Shown here: one piece after another, positions 46,586-55,462 of the stretch
How the letters are laid out: each line of letters starts with the position of its first letter
How positions within the stretch are numbered: position 1 is the first letter of the stretch
Assembly: GCA_011524725.1 (NCBI GenBank)
Contig: WTJV01000018.1
Location: 1-64,000, forward strand
Source: Amoebophilaceae bacterium
GTDB lineage: Bacteria; Bacteroidota; Bacteroidia; Cytophagales; Amoebophilaceae
Reading direction: 5' to 3'
DNA: 64,000 nt
Made by a program: the position numbers and the translations under genes
Notes under the pieces: generated by a model
What the model was told of the DNA's origin: nothing
What the model saw: the letters and a program-made list of their open reading frames with translations, nothing else
Databases searched by the model: none

Positions 46586-48847
46586 ATGTTTCGTCGCCTT
46601 CTTGACTTCTTTCCAATACGACTACTTATCAATCATTTGAAGAATAATCATATCCTGTTATGTTTTTGGCTGATTCTTTTTGGCATCATTACAGGCAACG
46701 TAGGCAGCTCTTTAAATTTACGTCATCTTTTTCTATCGCCAGAGTATCTAGGCGAAAGTGGATTTTGGAGCTTTTTAATGATGGGTATCGCCTTAGGCGG
46801 ATTTACTATGGTATTTCATAGTACTACCTGCCTCATCGATATGCATAAGTTCCCTTTCTTAGGCGCCTTGTCAAGGCCTTTTACCAAATTCTGTCTCAAC
46901 AATAGCGTAATCCCCCTGACGTACTTAGTCGTGTATATCGTTTTTATCGCTCAGTTTCAACGCTTCGAGCAACAAAGCACACTAGCTGATGTAATTATCA
47001 AGAATTTAGGGCTTGTGGTAGGTTTCGCATTGGTGTCTTTGGTCATGTTCGTGTACATGGCTATGGCGAGCAGAGATATTCTCTCATATCGTACCAAGAG
47101 CATCAGGAAGCGGCTTAAGCAAGCCTTTTTTTATAGGGTTAATCTAGTCAGAAGATTATGGTTTAAAGACAAAGAGGCACTTACAGTGTCGAGCTACTTG
47201 GAGGGTCCCTTTCGCCTTGGCTACACCAAGGCCTTAGACAAGTATCATGATCCAGCCATCGTCACGAAAATATTTAACCAAAACCAACTCAATTTAATTG
47301 TCTTTGAGGTAATGGCGATAGTGCTCTTGTTTTCTTTAGGCTTTTGGGGCCATCACGCCCTCTCTCAAATACCCGCTGCCGCCAGTGGCATCTTGTTTTT
47401 AGGTATCCTTATGATGTTTGTAGGATTGCTCTCGTTTTGGACTAGAGGCTGGACGATCACCACAGTGTTCTTGCTGATAGCGCTGTTCAACCTGCTTTCA
47501 GCGTACAGCGGCATCTCTTGGGGTGCCAAGGCAAGTCAAGCTTTGGGGATATGCTATACGTCGAAGAAAGCGGACTATACACTTAAGCGAATTAGGCAGG
47601 TCAGCAGTCAAGAGAACTACCGCAAAGACAGGCAGACCACCCTGAAGATATTAGAGAATTGGCGGAAAAAATTCCTTGCTACCAAAGCTCCCAAATTAGT
47701 AATCATCTGTACCAGCGGTGGTGGCCAAAAGGCAGCCTTATGGGCACTACACGCACTGCAAACCGCTGATAGTGCTACACAAGGTAAGCTCATGAAGCAT
47801 ACGATGCTGATGAGCTGTGTTTCGGGGGGGGCGCTAGGGGCTAGTTATTTTAGGGAGCTATATCTGAGAAATAAGTTAGGAGAAGCCAGTGACCCTTACG
47901 ATGAGATACATTTAGATAAAGTATCCGACAATAAGCTCAATCCCATTGTCTTCAACCTGATCACTAATGACATGTTACTTGATATTAACACGTGCCAATA
48001 CCAAGGTAGGGTATATCGCAGAGACCGGGGATATGCGCTAGAGGAACAAGTAAATCAGTGTACAGATGCTATCTTAGACAAACCACTCAAAGATTATCAG
48101 ATACCCGAACTCAAGAGCATGATACCTATGTTGCTCTTAACACCTACTATCATTAACGATGGAAGAAAGCTTTTCATCTCTCCGCACCAAGTTGCTTACA
48201 TGGGCACAACACTCACCAAAGAAAAATTTACTGAGGAGAGCGAGTGTGGTAAAGTACGAGGTGTTGACTTTATGCGTTTTTTTAGAGGCCAGGGAGCCCC
48301 AAACCTCCGATTTTTAAGTGCCTTACGGATGACAGCTACGTATCCATACGTCCTGCCTAGCATCACCCTTCCTAGTGATCCGGCTATAGAAGTTGCGGAT
48401 GGGGGAATCTTTGATAATTTTGGCATCACCGATGCTGTGCAATTTATACGCGTTTTTCAAGATTGGATTGAAAAGCACACCTCAGGCGTTGTCCTAGTCA
48501 CAATCAGGGGGACAGCCAAAGAGCAAGAAGTAAGCCGGGGTGCCCTAAAGTACTTACCATCAAAGCGCAATAACCCTATTGATACACTACAAAATACTTG
48601 GCTCAACATACAGGATATTAGGAATGAAAACCTAATCAAGCTTGCTGATACAAACCTCGGCCATAGCGTAGAAGTGATCGAGTTTCAATACGCAGCTATA
48701 CGGCAAGGACAAAGTAAATATGCTCAGCCCAAGGAAGCTTCTCTCAAGTGGTATCTAACGAATAGAGAGAAACAACACATTATTCAATCCATACACACCC
48801 AAGATAACCAATCTGCACTAGAAAGACTTCAGAAGCTATTGGAGTAG
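46586..48847 (+). CDS. Membrane-anchored patatin-like phospholipase
   Basis: 753 residues from the ATG at 46586; an upstream TTG is less likely. N-terminal half (~20-330) has about eight membrane helices. The patatin domain follows: oxyanion loop IICTSGGGQKAALWA (~375), nucleophile Ser in MSCVSGGALGASYF (~412; the first Gly of GxSxG is Cys), and the Asp in EVADGGIFDNFGI (~603). So the Ser-Asp dyad is intact. It should cleave acyl lipids at a membrane and could remodel host or own membranes. Confidence 0.85.
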   Translation: MFRRLLDFFPIRLLINHLKNNHILLCFWLILFGIITGNVGSSLNLRHLFLSPEYLGESGFWSFLMMGIALGGFTMVFHSTTCLIDMHKFPFLGALSRPFTKFCLNNSVIPLTYLVVYIVFIAQFQRFEQQSTLADVIIKNLGLVVGFALVSLVMFVYMAMASRDILSYRTKSIRKRLKQAFFYRVNLVRRLWFKDKEALTVSSYLEGPFRLGYTKALDKYHDPAIVTKIFNQNQLNLIVFEVMAIVLLFSLGFWGHHALSQIPAAASGILFLGILMMFVGLLSFWTRGWTITTVFLLIALFNLLSAYSGISWGAKASQALGICYTSKKADYTLKRIRQVSSQENYRKDRQTTLKILENWRKKFLATKAPKLVIICTSGGGQKAALWALHALQTADSATQGKLMKHTMLMSCVSGGALGASYFRELYLRNKLGEASDPYDEIHLDKVSDNKLNPIVFNLITNDMLLDINTCQYQGRVYRRDRGYALEEQVNQCTDAILDKPLKDYQIPELKSMIPMLLLTPTIINDGRKLFISPHQVAYMGTTLTKEKFTEESECGKVRGVDFMRFFRGQGAPNLRFLSALRMTATYPYVLPSITLPSDPAIEVADGGIFDNFGITDAVQFIRVFQDWIEKHTSGVVLVTIRGTAKEQEVSRGALKYLPSKRNNPIDTLQNTWLNIQDIRNENLIKLADTNLGHSVEVIEFQYAAIRQGQSKYAQPKEASLKWYLTNREKQHIIQSIHTQDNQSALERLQKLLE

Positions 48848-49034
48848 ACAATCATTGAAGAAGTCGAGCCTTAACCCTCTGGTTTAGGGTAAGTGGGAAG
48901 AGCTAGGTTGAATGTAAACGTAGTGCGTTACGCAGATCTAGCAAAAAGGTAATTCAAGATAGGACAGGCGCAGATCGTTTAGCTTGAAGAAAGTGTGGCT
49001 GCTATACACAAGCTACATTATTAACGAGAAAGCC

Positions 49035-51062
49035 TTACAAACTATCGACAAGCAGTTTCGCCATCTCATTTTGTTGCGTTTCCTCTAGGCCCTCAACGTT
49101 TGCCTTGACACTTTGCTTAAAAGCAGTTAGATAAGCCTCGCGAGGCTTTTTCATGACAATACCTGCATGTACAAAATCGTCATAGTTCTTTAACAGCAAA
49201 TAAAACGCACAATCAATAGCCCTTACGGTCACTATCTGACCTTGTTGTAGTTGTTTCTGCAAAATAGGGGGTGCCGTAGTGCATTGTCCCCAAGTATATG
49301 GCAAACTACATACACGATCTTCACTGTCAATAGCCTGCATCAAATAACCATATGCTTGTTTAAGTTGTGCTGTGTCGATTAAAAAGTTAGCATAGCTAGC
49401 CCAGAGGTCTACCCTGGGTTTGCTGCTAGCTTGAATGGCTCTCTCAAAGGCAACTTGGGCTCTACGTACGTATCGATGCTTCACTGCTTCTCGCTCAGTA
49501 TTACGGAGTACTGAATGATAGAAACACCCCAGATGATGGTGCGCATCAGTCAGAGGGTTCGGATCTTTTAATAAACAAGCTACCCTGAAGCCATCTTTGT
49601 AATACTTTGCTGCTTTTTTGTACTCACCTAAGCTTTCATAGACTGTGCCCATCATATTAAGGGCCTGTATTTGGCCTATAAGAAGCCCCTTGTAGTCCTT
49701 ATTCTGCTTGTACACGGTTTTATAATCGTTTGAGGCAGACTTAAAATGTTTTAATGATTTTTGTAGATCACCCAACGAAGCGTAAGTCATACCCATATTA
49801 TGCTGGACACGAGCGATATTGCCATCTGTTTGGAAATAATAAGTAGTGCTTCCGTAAGACATCTGCTTGGCTTTCTCTTGTCCCAATGCTTGGTACGTGC
49901 CTTTAGCTGATCGTAGGCAAGATAGTTGCGACGAATAATTGTGCATGTGCCCATAAATGTCTGCTATCTTTTCTAGTAGCGATCCCGATGTATGCGATAG
50001 CACTAGGCACATTTTGGAGGCCTGCTTATAACAAGACAGGCTCTCGGGGAAATTGCCTGTTTCTTTGTAGGCATACCCCAAGTCAGAAAGGCAGGTTAAT
50101 ATAGCAGAATTAGCCTGGTACTTGAACGACGCTTCGTAGATATTAAGTGCTTCTTTAAGATGTGGAATAGCTTGAGAGAATTCTTTTAATTTTACATAAG
50201 CAGCGCCTATACTTTGTACAGCTTGAACCTGGTTCCAATATACACGACCATCATCACGTGACTTGTACACGTCCAATGCTTGTTGAAAGTACATTATTCC
50301 TTTCCTGAAATTATGTTGATCAACATGAATTCCTCCTATTTGGCTCAATACATTAGCTAAACTTTTATAAAGCCCATCCTCAGCCAGTGCGGTATACATT
50401 TGGAGCGATTGTTGTAGATATAGCAGCGCATTGTCAAGATCCGATATCGCCCGGTAATAGATACCTACATTGAATAGTGCAACAGCGATGTCTAGGTTAG
50501 GCTCATCACCATGCAAAGCTTCAAACATAGCGAGTGCATCTATTGCATACGATAGTGCTTTTGTAGGGCTGCGTTTATCGTTATAAACCTTACTTATATC
50601 AGCAAGTAACCTTGCCACATCTATATGTGCTTGGTCTTTATACAGGCCCTTGTACATCTTGAGTGCTTTTTGATAATAACTGAGCTGATAACCACTCTGC
50701 CTACCGTAAGCAAAACCAAGATTTTTGTATGCTCTGGCTACATCTATGTGCGATCTGTTACCGTACACCACCTTGAGTACCTTGAGTGCTTTTTTATAGT
50801 ATGATAGCCCCTTGGGGTAGTCATTTTTCTTTATGTAGGCATGCCCTATATTTTCGAGTGCCTTCGCTACGTCTGTGTGAGGCTTATTTCCATACCTCTT
50901 TTTCTCTGTTTCAAGTACTTTTAAAAGTGTAGACAAGTCTTGTACTGGTTGTATCACCGGTGGTTCTTGTGTATTCTGATTATACTCAGAGGCTTGGCTA
51001 TAAAAACCTTGGAATAGCAAAAAGAGCAGTGTTATACCATATGGAACGTAGCTATGACGCAT
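49035..51062 (-). CDS. Secreted TPR-repeat protein
   Basis: 675 residues from the ATG at 51062, which gives a clean signal peptide (RHSYVPYGITLLFLLFQGFY); the frame extends upstream to 51176 but with a basic non-signal stretch. About a dozen tetratricopeptide repeats of 40-44 residues follow, of the kinesin-light-chain/TPR_12 style (GHAYIKKNDYPKGLSYYKKA; GFAYGRQSGYQLSYYQKAL). The last 150 residues are less regular. No enzyme domain seen. Such repeat proteins in intracellular bacteria often bind partner proteins, but the partner is unknown. Confidence 0.8.
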   Translation of the reverse strand: MRHSYVPYGITLLFLLFQGFYSQASEYNQNTQEPPVIQPVQDLSTLLKVLETEKKRYGNKPHTDVAKALENIGHAYIKKNDYPKGLSYYKKALKVLKVVYGNRSHIDVARAYKNLGFAYGRQSGYQLSYYQKALKMYKGLYKDQAHIDVARLLADISKVYNDKRSPTKALSYAIDALAMFEALHGDEPNLDIAVALFNVGIYYRAISDLDNALLYLQQSLQMYTALAEDGLYKSLANVLSQIGGIHVDQHNFRKGIMYFQQALDVYKSRDDGRVYWNQVQAVQSIGAAYVKLKEFSQAIPHLKEALNIYEASFKYQANSAILTCLSDLGYAYKETGNFPESLSCYKQASKMCLVLSHTSGSLLEKIADIYGHMHNYSSQLSCLRSAKGTYQALGQEKAKQMSYGSTTYYFQTDGNIARVQHNMGMTYASLGDLQKSLKHFKSASNDYKTVYKQNKDYKGLLIGQIQALNMMGTVYESLGEYKKAAKYYKDGFRVACLLKDPNPLTDAHHHLGCFYHSVLRNTEREAVKHRYVRRAQVAFERAIQASSKPRVDLWASYANFLIDTAQLKQAYGYLMQAIDSEDRVCSLPYTWGQCTTAPPILQKQLQQGQIVTVRAIDCAFYLLLKNYDDFVHAGIVMKKPREAYLTAFKQSVKANVEGLEETQQNEMAKLLVDSL

Positions 51063-51514
51063 GATGTGATATGTTATCTTGAGTTTGATAATTTTTTTGA
51101 CCGAATCTCTCACATTGACACCATTTAGGTACAATTTTTCTGTCTTTTTATTCATCTTTCTAAACTTTGGTAGCATTTTTTAATCGACACGTTGACACAG
51201 CGCCTTTATCCGATGGTGTGGTTACACAGCGACATAATCTAAAGATCTGATGATCACCGTTATGTTAAATTACTGATTTCCTGCGTGCTCGCTTAGATTT
51301 TAAGCGATCCCACAATATCGAGTATAAATCCTGTCATTTTTATGGTGGTTACGTACTACAAATAACCACATATTTCTATATGTGCAAAATAATAGAAGGG
51401 GCTGTCGTAGATTATCACCTAATCTACGACAGCCCCTTTTACAATGCCACTAGCGGGAAAAATTGATCAACACCTTATGGTGCGCAACTTTTCGCCAACT
51501 CACTACAGAGCCTC
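51063..51514. other. 452-bp gap upstream of the TPR gene
   Basis: Contains the N-terminal extension of the TPR frame (to 51176), an AT-rich promoter-like zone and the strong hairpin at 51398. No separate gene seen. Confidence 0.4.
51398..51440. terminator. Perfect 17-bp hairpin terminator after the trypsin-like protease
   Basis: Arms 51398-51414 and 51420-51436 (GGGGCTGTCGTAGATTA and its complement), loop TCACC, then TTTT on the plus strand; on the minus strand the stem is followed by TTCTATTATT. It lies 79 bases past the protease stop. It may work in both directions. Confidence 0.8.
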
Positions 51515-52246
51515 TTACCACATATCTCGGAGGAATATCTGCGCAGTTGGTACTGGATCTTGATCGAAAACATTTATCTCAAATTCTTCACCACCTGCCA
51601 CAACCCCCACCAGGAGCATACCAAGCTCAGGAACATGCAAGAATACAGGAGACCCGGAAGATCCGACCACAGCCGGGATTGGAGCATCATAAGATCGACC
51701 ATCACCCGTCTTACTAGTTCCAGTACTGATGTTAGTGCCACTAGCTACCCGCACGTCTTTTACACAGTAAGGATATCCCATTGAATAAAGCTCAACCTTC
51801 GATTCTTTTTTAAAAAGATCTTTCAACACGCCCTTTTTTTCAGCTACTGATACTTCTCCCAAGCTTTTATTTTTAGGGAAATTATTTCCTACTACCGTAA
51901 GCTCACAATAATCCCCCAGTTGTTTTTTCAACTTTGCTTTATACGCATTGTTTCCAAGATAAATACTAACCTGTCCAGAGGGATCTTTAGCTGTGTTGTA
52001 TATATGAAAAGCAGTTACAACAGTTTTGGGGTTAATAAACATCCCACTTCCGGACTCTGTGAAGTCAGCCTCTACGGGCATGTTATCCCCCCAGCGCTTC
52101 ATTAGCTCATCTCCTTGAGTTTTATCTGCAAAATCTTTGAAAAACTTGTTCTTCTCCTTCTTCTTAGTAATTAAACAAATATTATTCTGTATACCCTCTA
52201 AATCATTGGGAATTTCTAGCTCAAATAGTTCATCAAAATTAGCCAT
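51515..52246 (-). CDS. Trypsin-like serine protease without signal peptide
   Basis: 243 residues. SGSGMFINPKTVVTAFHIYN holds the catalytic His (TAFH for the usual TAAH), and VVGSSGSPVFLHV holds the nucleophile Ser. The Asp is less sure; GDYCELTVV lies where the D-x-A-L strand is expected. No signal peptide, membrane helix or PDZ domain is seen, unlike DegP, so it is either cytosolic or exported by a non-Sec route. An 8-bp inverted repeat (ACATTCTA/TAGAATGT, 52297-52316) lies 51 bases upstream and might be an operator. Confidence 0.8.
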   Translation of the reverse strand: MANFDELFELEIPNDLEGIQNNICLITKKKEKNKFFKDFADKTQGDELMKRWGDNMPVEADFTESGSGMFINPKTVVTAFHIYNTAKDPSGQVSIYLGNNAYKAKLKKQLGDYCELTVVGNNFPKNKSLGEVSVAEKKGVLKDLFKKESKVELYSMGYPYCVKDVRVASGTNISTGTSKTGDGRSYDAPIPAVVGSSGSPVFLHVPELGMLLVGVVAGGEEFEINVFDQDPVPTAQIFLRDMW

Positions 52247-52527
52247 CTTACTTGTTTTTTAGTTAAGACTATCACTATACGCTTTGTTTTGAAAGGACAT
52301 TCTATATCTAGAATGTTCAATGCATTTTTAACGTTTCTAAAGCTAAAGTTTTATCTTCAAAAAACAAAAATATATTTAGGTGGCATAAAAGGCATTGCTA
52401 GATTTATGCAGATAACTTATTAGAAAGTTATCCCTTAAGAAAAAGGAATTTGATCGAATACTAATCGTTAAGAGCATAGCTATGATGTGACTTCAAAAGA
52501 TAATTCCCTATAGAAAACTTCGCTACG

Positions 52528-53523
52528 CTACCCCCCGGCTAAAAGGTCTTGCACCATGCTCGCAGAGCCAATATACATCGGAACGCGCTGATGAATAGAC
52601 TGAGGCTGAATGGTTAAAATGGCTTGTTGCCCACTACTGGCAGCCCCCCCTGCTTGCTCAGCAATAAGGGCCAATGCATTGCATTCTAGCATCAGCCTGA
52701 GCTTACCCGCAGTATTCGCTCGAGTAGACGGATAAAGATAAATACCTCCTTGTATCAGATGTCGGTGGAAATCAGCTACCAAAGCCCCCGTGTAGCGAGC
52801 AGCATAACCCCTGCTTCTACATTGTCGAATATAACGTTGCACATGGCTAGGGAACGTATCAAAATTGCCGTCGTTGATGGCATAGGTATGTCCAGACTGC
52901 GGCATTTGCATAGCTCGATGGACCAAAAAAAATTGACCTTTAGAAGGTTCATAGGTGAACCCATGCACGCCGTGGCATGCCGTGTAGACGAACATGGTAG
53001 AAGTACCATACAGGATATAACCAGCGGCAAGTTGACGACTTCCTGGCTGTAACACATCTTCCGGTTGGACGGGCACTGACTGAGAGGAACGACGTTGACA
53101 TATAGAGAATATAGTTCCAATGGAAGCATTAACGCCAATATTGGGAGATCCATCCAAAGGATCGAGTGCTACAACATAGTCACCACAACCGTGAGGAAAC
53201 GCTAAGATATCCTCAGCCTCCTCTGAGATGGTGGCACAAACCTCTTGGGTTGCTGCCAGCTTATGGACAAAACGATGGTGGGCCATCATATCTAGATGCT
53301 GCTGTTCGTCCCCAGAAGCATTATGAACTCCTCGACTCCCTACAATGCCCACTAGGTCTAGTCTTCTTACCACATCGTTGATTACCTTCCCAGCCGCAGC
53401 AATCGCCGAAAGTATGGGTAGCAAAGCCTTGGAGAGATGAGGAAATTGTTGCTGCTCTTCTTGAAGAAACTGGTCTAGCGAAGGTCCTAAGCCAGATAAC
53501 GTATAATTCACTTCTTTTTGCAT
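52528..53523 (-). CDS. fbp: Fructose-1,6-bisphosphatase class 1
   Basis: 331 residues. Metal-binding motif VVALDPLDGSPNIGVNASIG (SPN where SSN is usual) and the conserved YPSTRANTAGKLRLMLECNA segment identify class I FBPase. Gluconeogenic step from fructose-1,6-bisphosphate to fructose-6-phosphate. Divergent from the aspartate kinase with a 71-base gap. Confidence 0.95.
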   Translation of the reverse strand: MQKEVNYTLSGLGPSLDQFLQEEQQQFPHLSKALLPILSAIAAAGKVINDVVRRLDLVGIVGSRGVHNASGDEQQHLDMMAHHRFVHKLAATQEVCATISEEAEDILAFPHGCGDYVVALDPLDGSPNIGVNASIGTIFSICQRRSSQSVPVQPEDVLQPGSRQLAAGYILYGTSTMFVYTACHGVHGFTYEPSKGQFFLVHRAMQMPQSGHTYAINDGNFDTFPSHVQRYIRQCRSRGYAARYTGALVADFHRHLIQGGIYLYPSTRANTAGKLRLMLECNALALIAEQAGGAASSGQQAILTIQPQSIHQRVPMYIGSASMVQDLLAGG

Positions 53524-53594
53524 AAGTATTTTTACCTAGCTACAGCACTAAGCTTAATTTTACAGTTCACGATAATAGTTGTTAAAAATAGCGC

Positions 53595-54905
53595 ATGAAA
53601 GTATTTAAGTTTGGTGGAAGCTGTATACAGCATCCCGAAGCTGTGAAGAAGCTTGAACAATTGGTACAATCCGAACCACTCCGCCCTTTGATCGTTGTTA
53701 TCTCAGCAATGGGTAAGACAACAAGTGGTCTAGAAGAGATCTTTCAACAAAAGTTAAACGAGCAGCCCTATGACATAGGTATACAACAGCTTTATCGTTT
53801 CCACAGGGCGATGATTGATGGCCTCTTATGTCAACTACAGCAAGAAGCATACAAAACGCTGACACTGTGGCGAGAAAAGTTAGTAGCAACACTGGCCCAC
53901 CCTACTACTAGTAGAACACCAATAGATAAACTCTACAGTGAAATAGTAGCCGAGGGAGAGTTACTCGCTTCTAAGCTAGTCTACTACTATCTACGAGAAC
54001 AGAATGTGGCGTGTACATGGTTAGATGCCCGAGAATGCATAAAGACCAACAAAGGATTCAGTAATGCACGGGTTGACTGGGTAGCAACGCAATATTGGAC
54101 CAAGACAAGCGTCGTCCCGCTATTAAATAAAAATCAGATAATGCTGACGCAGGGATTCATCAGTAGCAATGAGATGGGGGAGACCACTACGCTAGGCAAA
54201 GAAGGTTCTGATTTCACCAGTACTGTTTTCGCTTCTGTTTTAGGTGCACAGTCTGTCACTATTTGGAAGGACGTACCCGGTATCATGAATGCAGATCCCA
54301 AGTTATTCAAGAAGGCAGCCAAACTAGACCGGATTTCTTACAGGGCAGTGGCAGAAATGGCTTTCTACGGTGCCAAAGTCTTGCACCCCAAAACCGTACA
54401 ACCACTGGAAGCACATAATATTCCACTTTACGTCAAGCCTTTTCATCATCTCCACGAAGCAGGTACAGAAATAACCAATGAATTGAGTAAGCCAGAGTAC
54501 CCCATCTATATCCTGCAAAAAGACCAGGGACTTGTACATCTCAGTAGGGGAGTATCAGAATTTTTTGACGAAGCATGCCTGCAAGAAGTTATTTACCAGC
54601 TGATGCAGTATGACACGCGCACTAGCATGCTAGAAAAAGACGCATACACCCTGTCTATTTGCCTGAGCACTGACTCCTACAAGCTTAATAAGCTATTAAC
54701 AATCCTTAGCCAAAAATTCAAAATACGCTACCATGCACCGGTACATTTATTGACCGTCATACATCAAAACGCCCAGTTGCTACAAAGACTACTTTACCAA
54801 AAAACAGCCTTACTCACACAAAAAAGGGATCACATCTACCAAGCAGTTTTTTGTCCAGACGAAAAGATAGCAACAAGCATCGATCACATGCTATCAGCTC
54901 ATTAG
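53595..54905 (+). CDS. lysC: Aspartate kinase
   Basis: 436 residues. N-terminal KVFKFGGSCIQHPEAVKKL (KFGG motif), EGELLASKL, and ITLGKEGSDFT-like TTLGKEGSDFTSTVFA are typical of aspartokinase. The C-terminal ~130 residues would be the ACT regulatory region and are diverged. First step toward lysine/diaminopimelate, threonine and methionine; no other gene of those paths is nearby. Confidence 0.92.
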   Translation: MKVFKFGGSCIQHPEAVKKLEQLVQSEPLRPLIVVISAMGKTTSGLEEIFQQKLNEQPYDIGIQQLYRFHRAMIDGLLCQLQQEAYKTLTLWREKLVATLAHPTTSRTPIDKLYSEIVAEGELLASKLVYYYLREQNVACTWLDARECIKTNKGFSNARVDWVATQYWTKTSVVPLLNKNQIMLTQGFISSNEMGETTTLGKEGSDFTSTVFASVLGAQSVTIWKDVPGIMNADPKLFKKAAKLDRISYRAVAEMAFYGAKVLHPKTVQPLEAHNIPLYVKPFHHLHEAGTEITNELSKPEYPIYILQKDQGLVHLSRGVSEFFDEACLQEVIYQLMQYDTRTSMLEKDAYTLSICLSTDSYKLNKLLTILSQKFKIRYHAPVHLLTVIHQNAQLLQRLLYQKTALLTQKRDHIYQAVFCPDEKIATSIDHMLSAH

Positions 54906-54917
54906 CGATTTACCCAC

Positions 54918-55139
54918 TCAGTATTCATCTTCAGGGAAGAGAAAATCTTCCTTGGTTGGGTAGTCAGGCCATATTTCCTCGATATTATTATAAGGCTGTG
55001 TGTCGTCTTCAAGCTCTTGTAGATTCTCTTCTACCTCTAATGGTGCCCCCGAACGCTTAGCATAATCAAGGAGTTCTTCTTTCGTGGCTGGCCAGGGCGC
55101 ATCATCTAGCCAAGACGCTAATTCAAGAGTCCAATACAT
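54918..55139 (-). CDS. DUF2795 family protein
   Basis: 73 residues: MYWTLELASWLDDAPWPATK then EELLDYAKRSGAPLEV and IWPDYPTKEDFLFPEDEY. This small acidic protein is highly conserved in Bacteroidota as DUF2795; its function is unknown. It is convergent with the aspartate kinase, 12 bases apart. Confidence 0.9.
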   Translation of the reverse strand: MYWTLELASWLDDAPWPATKEELLDYAKRSGAPLEVEENLQELEDDTQPYNNIEEIWPDYPTKEDFLFPEDEY

Positions 55140-55462
55140 AGATATTCAATAGGATAATAATTAATAAATATACAAAACTGATGTCATAAGCACTCGAACT
55201 TAATGCTTTTAGCCCATTTTGGGCAATAGGAAGTGACATCTCGTATGCTAGGTATGCCGCCTTGTTGTTAATGAGTATAATGTTATGTCCATCCAAAATC
55301 ACTTTTTATTTCTCATTAATGAAAAATACAAAAACTATTTTAGACCAATAATTATTCATTTCATGTTATTTAAAAATAATTTGTAAAATATTACATCTGT
55401 AATTTGCATTATTAATATTAAGAACGCAAATTAGCGTACTAGTAGTCTAATTGTAAGCGTTC
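55140..55462. other. AT-rich 323-bp region upstream of the giant ankyrin gene
   Basis: Very AT-rich with a 10-bp palindrome TCATTAATGA near 55315. Probably the divergent promoter region of DUF2795 and the ankyrin gene. No exact Bacteroidota promoter found; TAATTTGC near 55400 is close but one base short. Confidence 0.4.
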
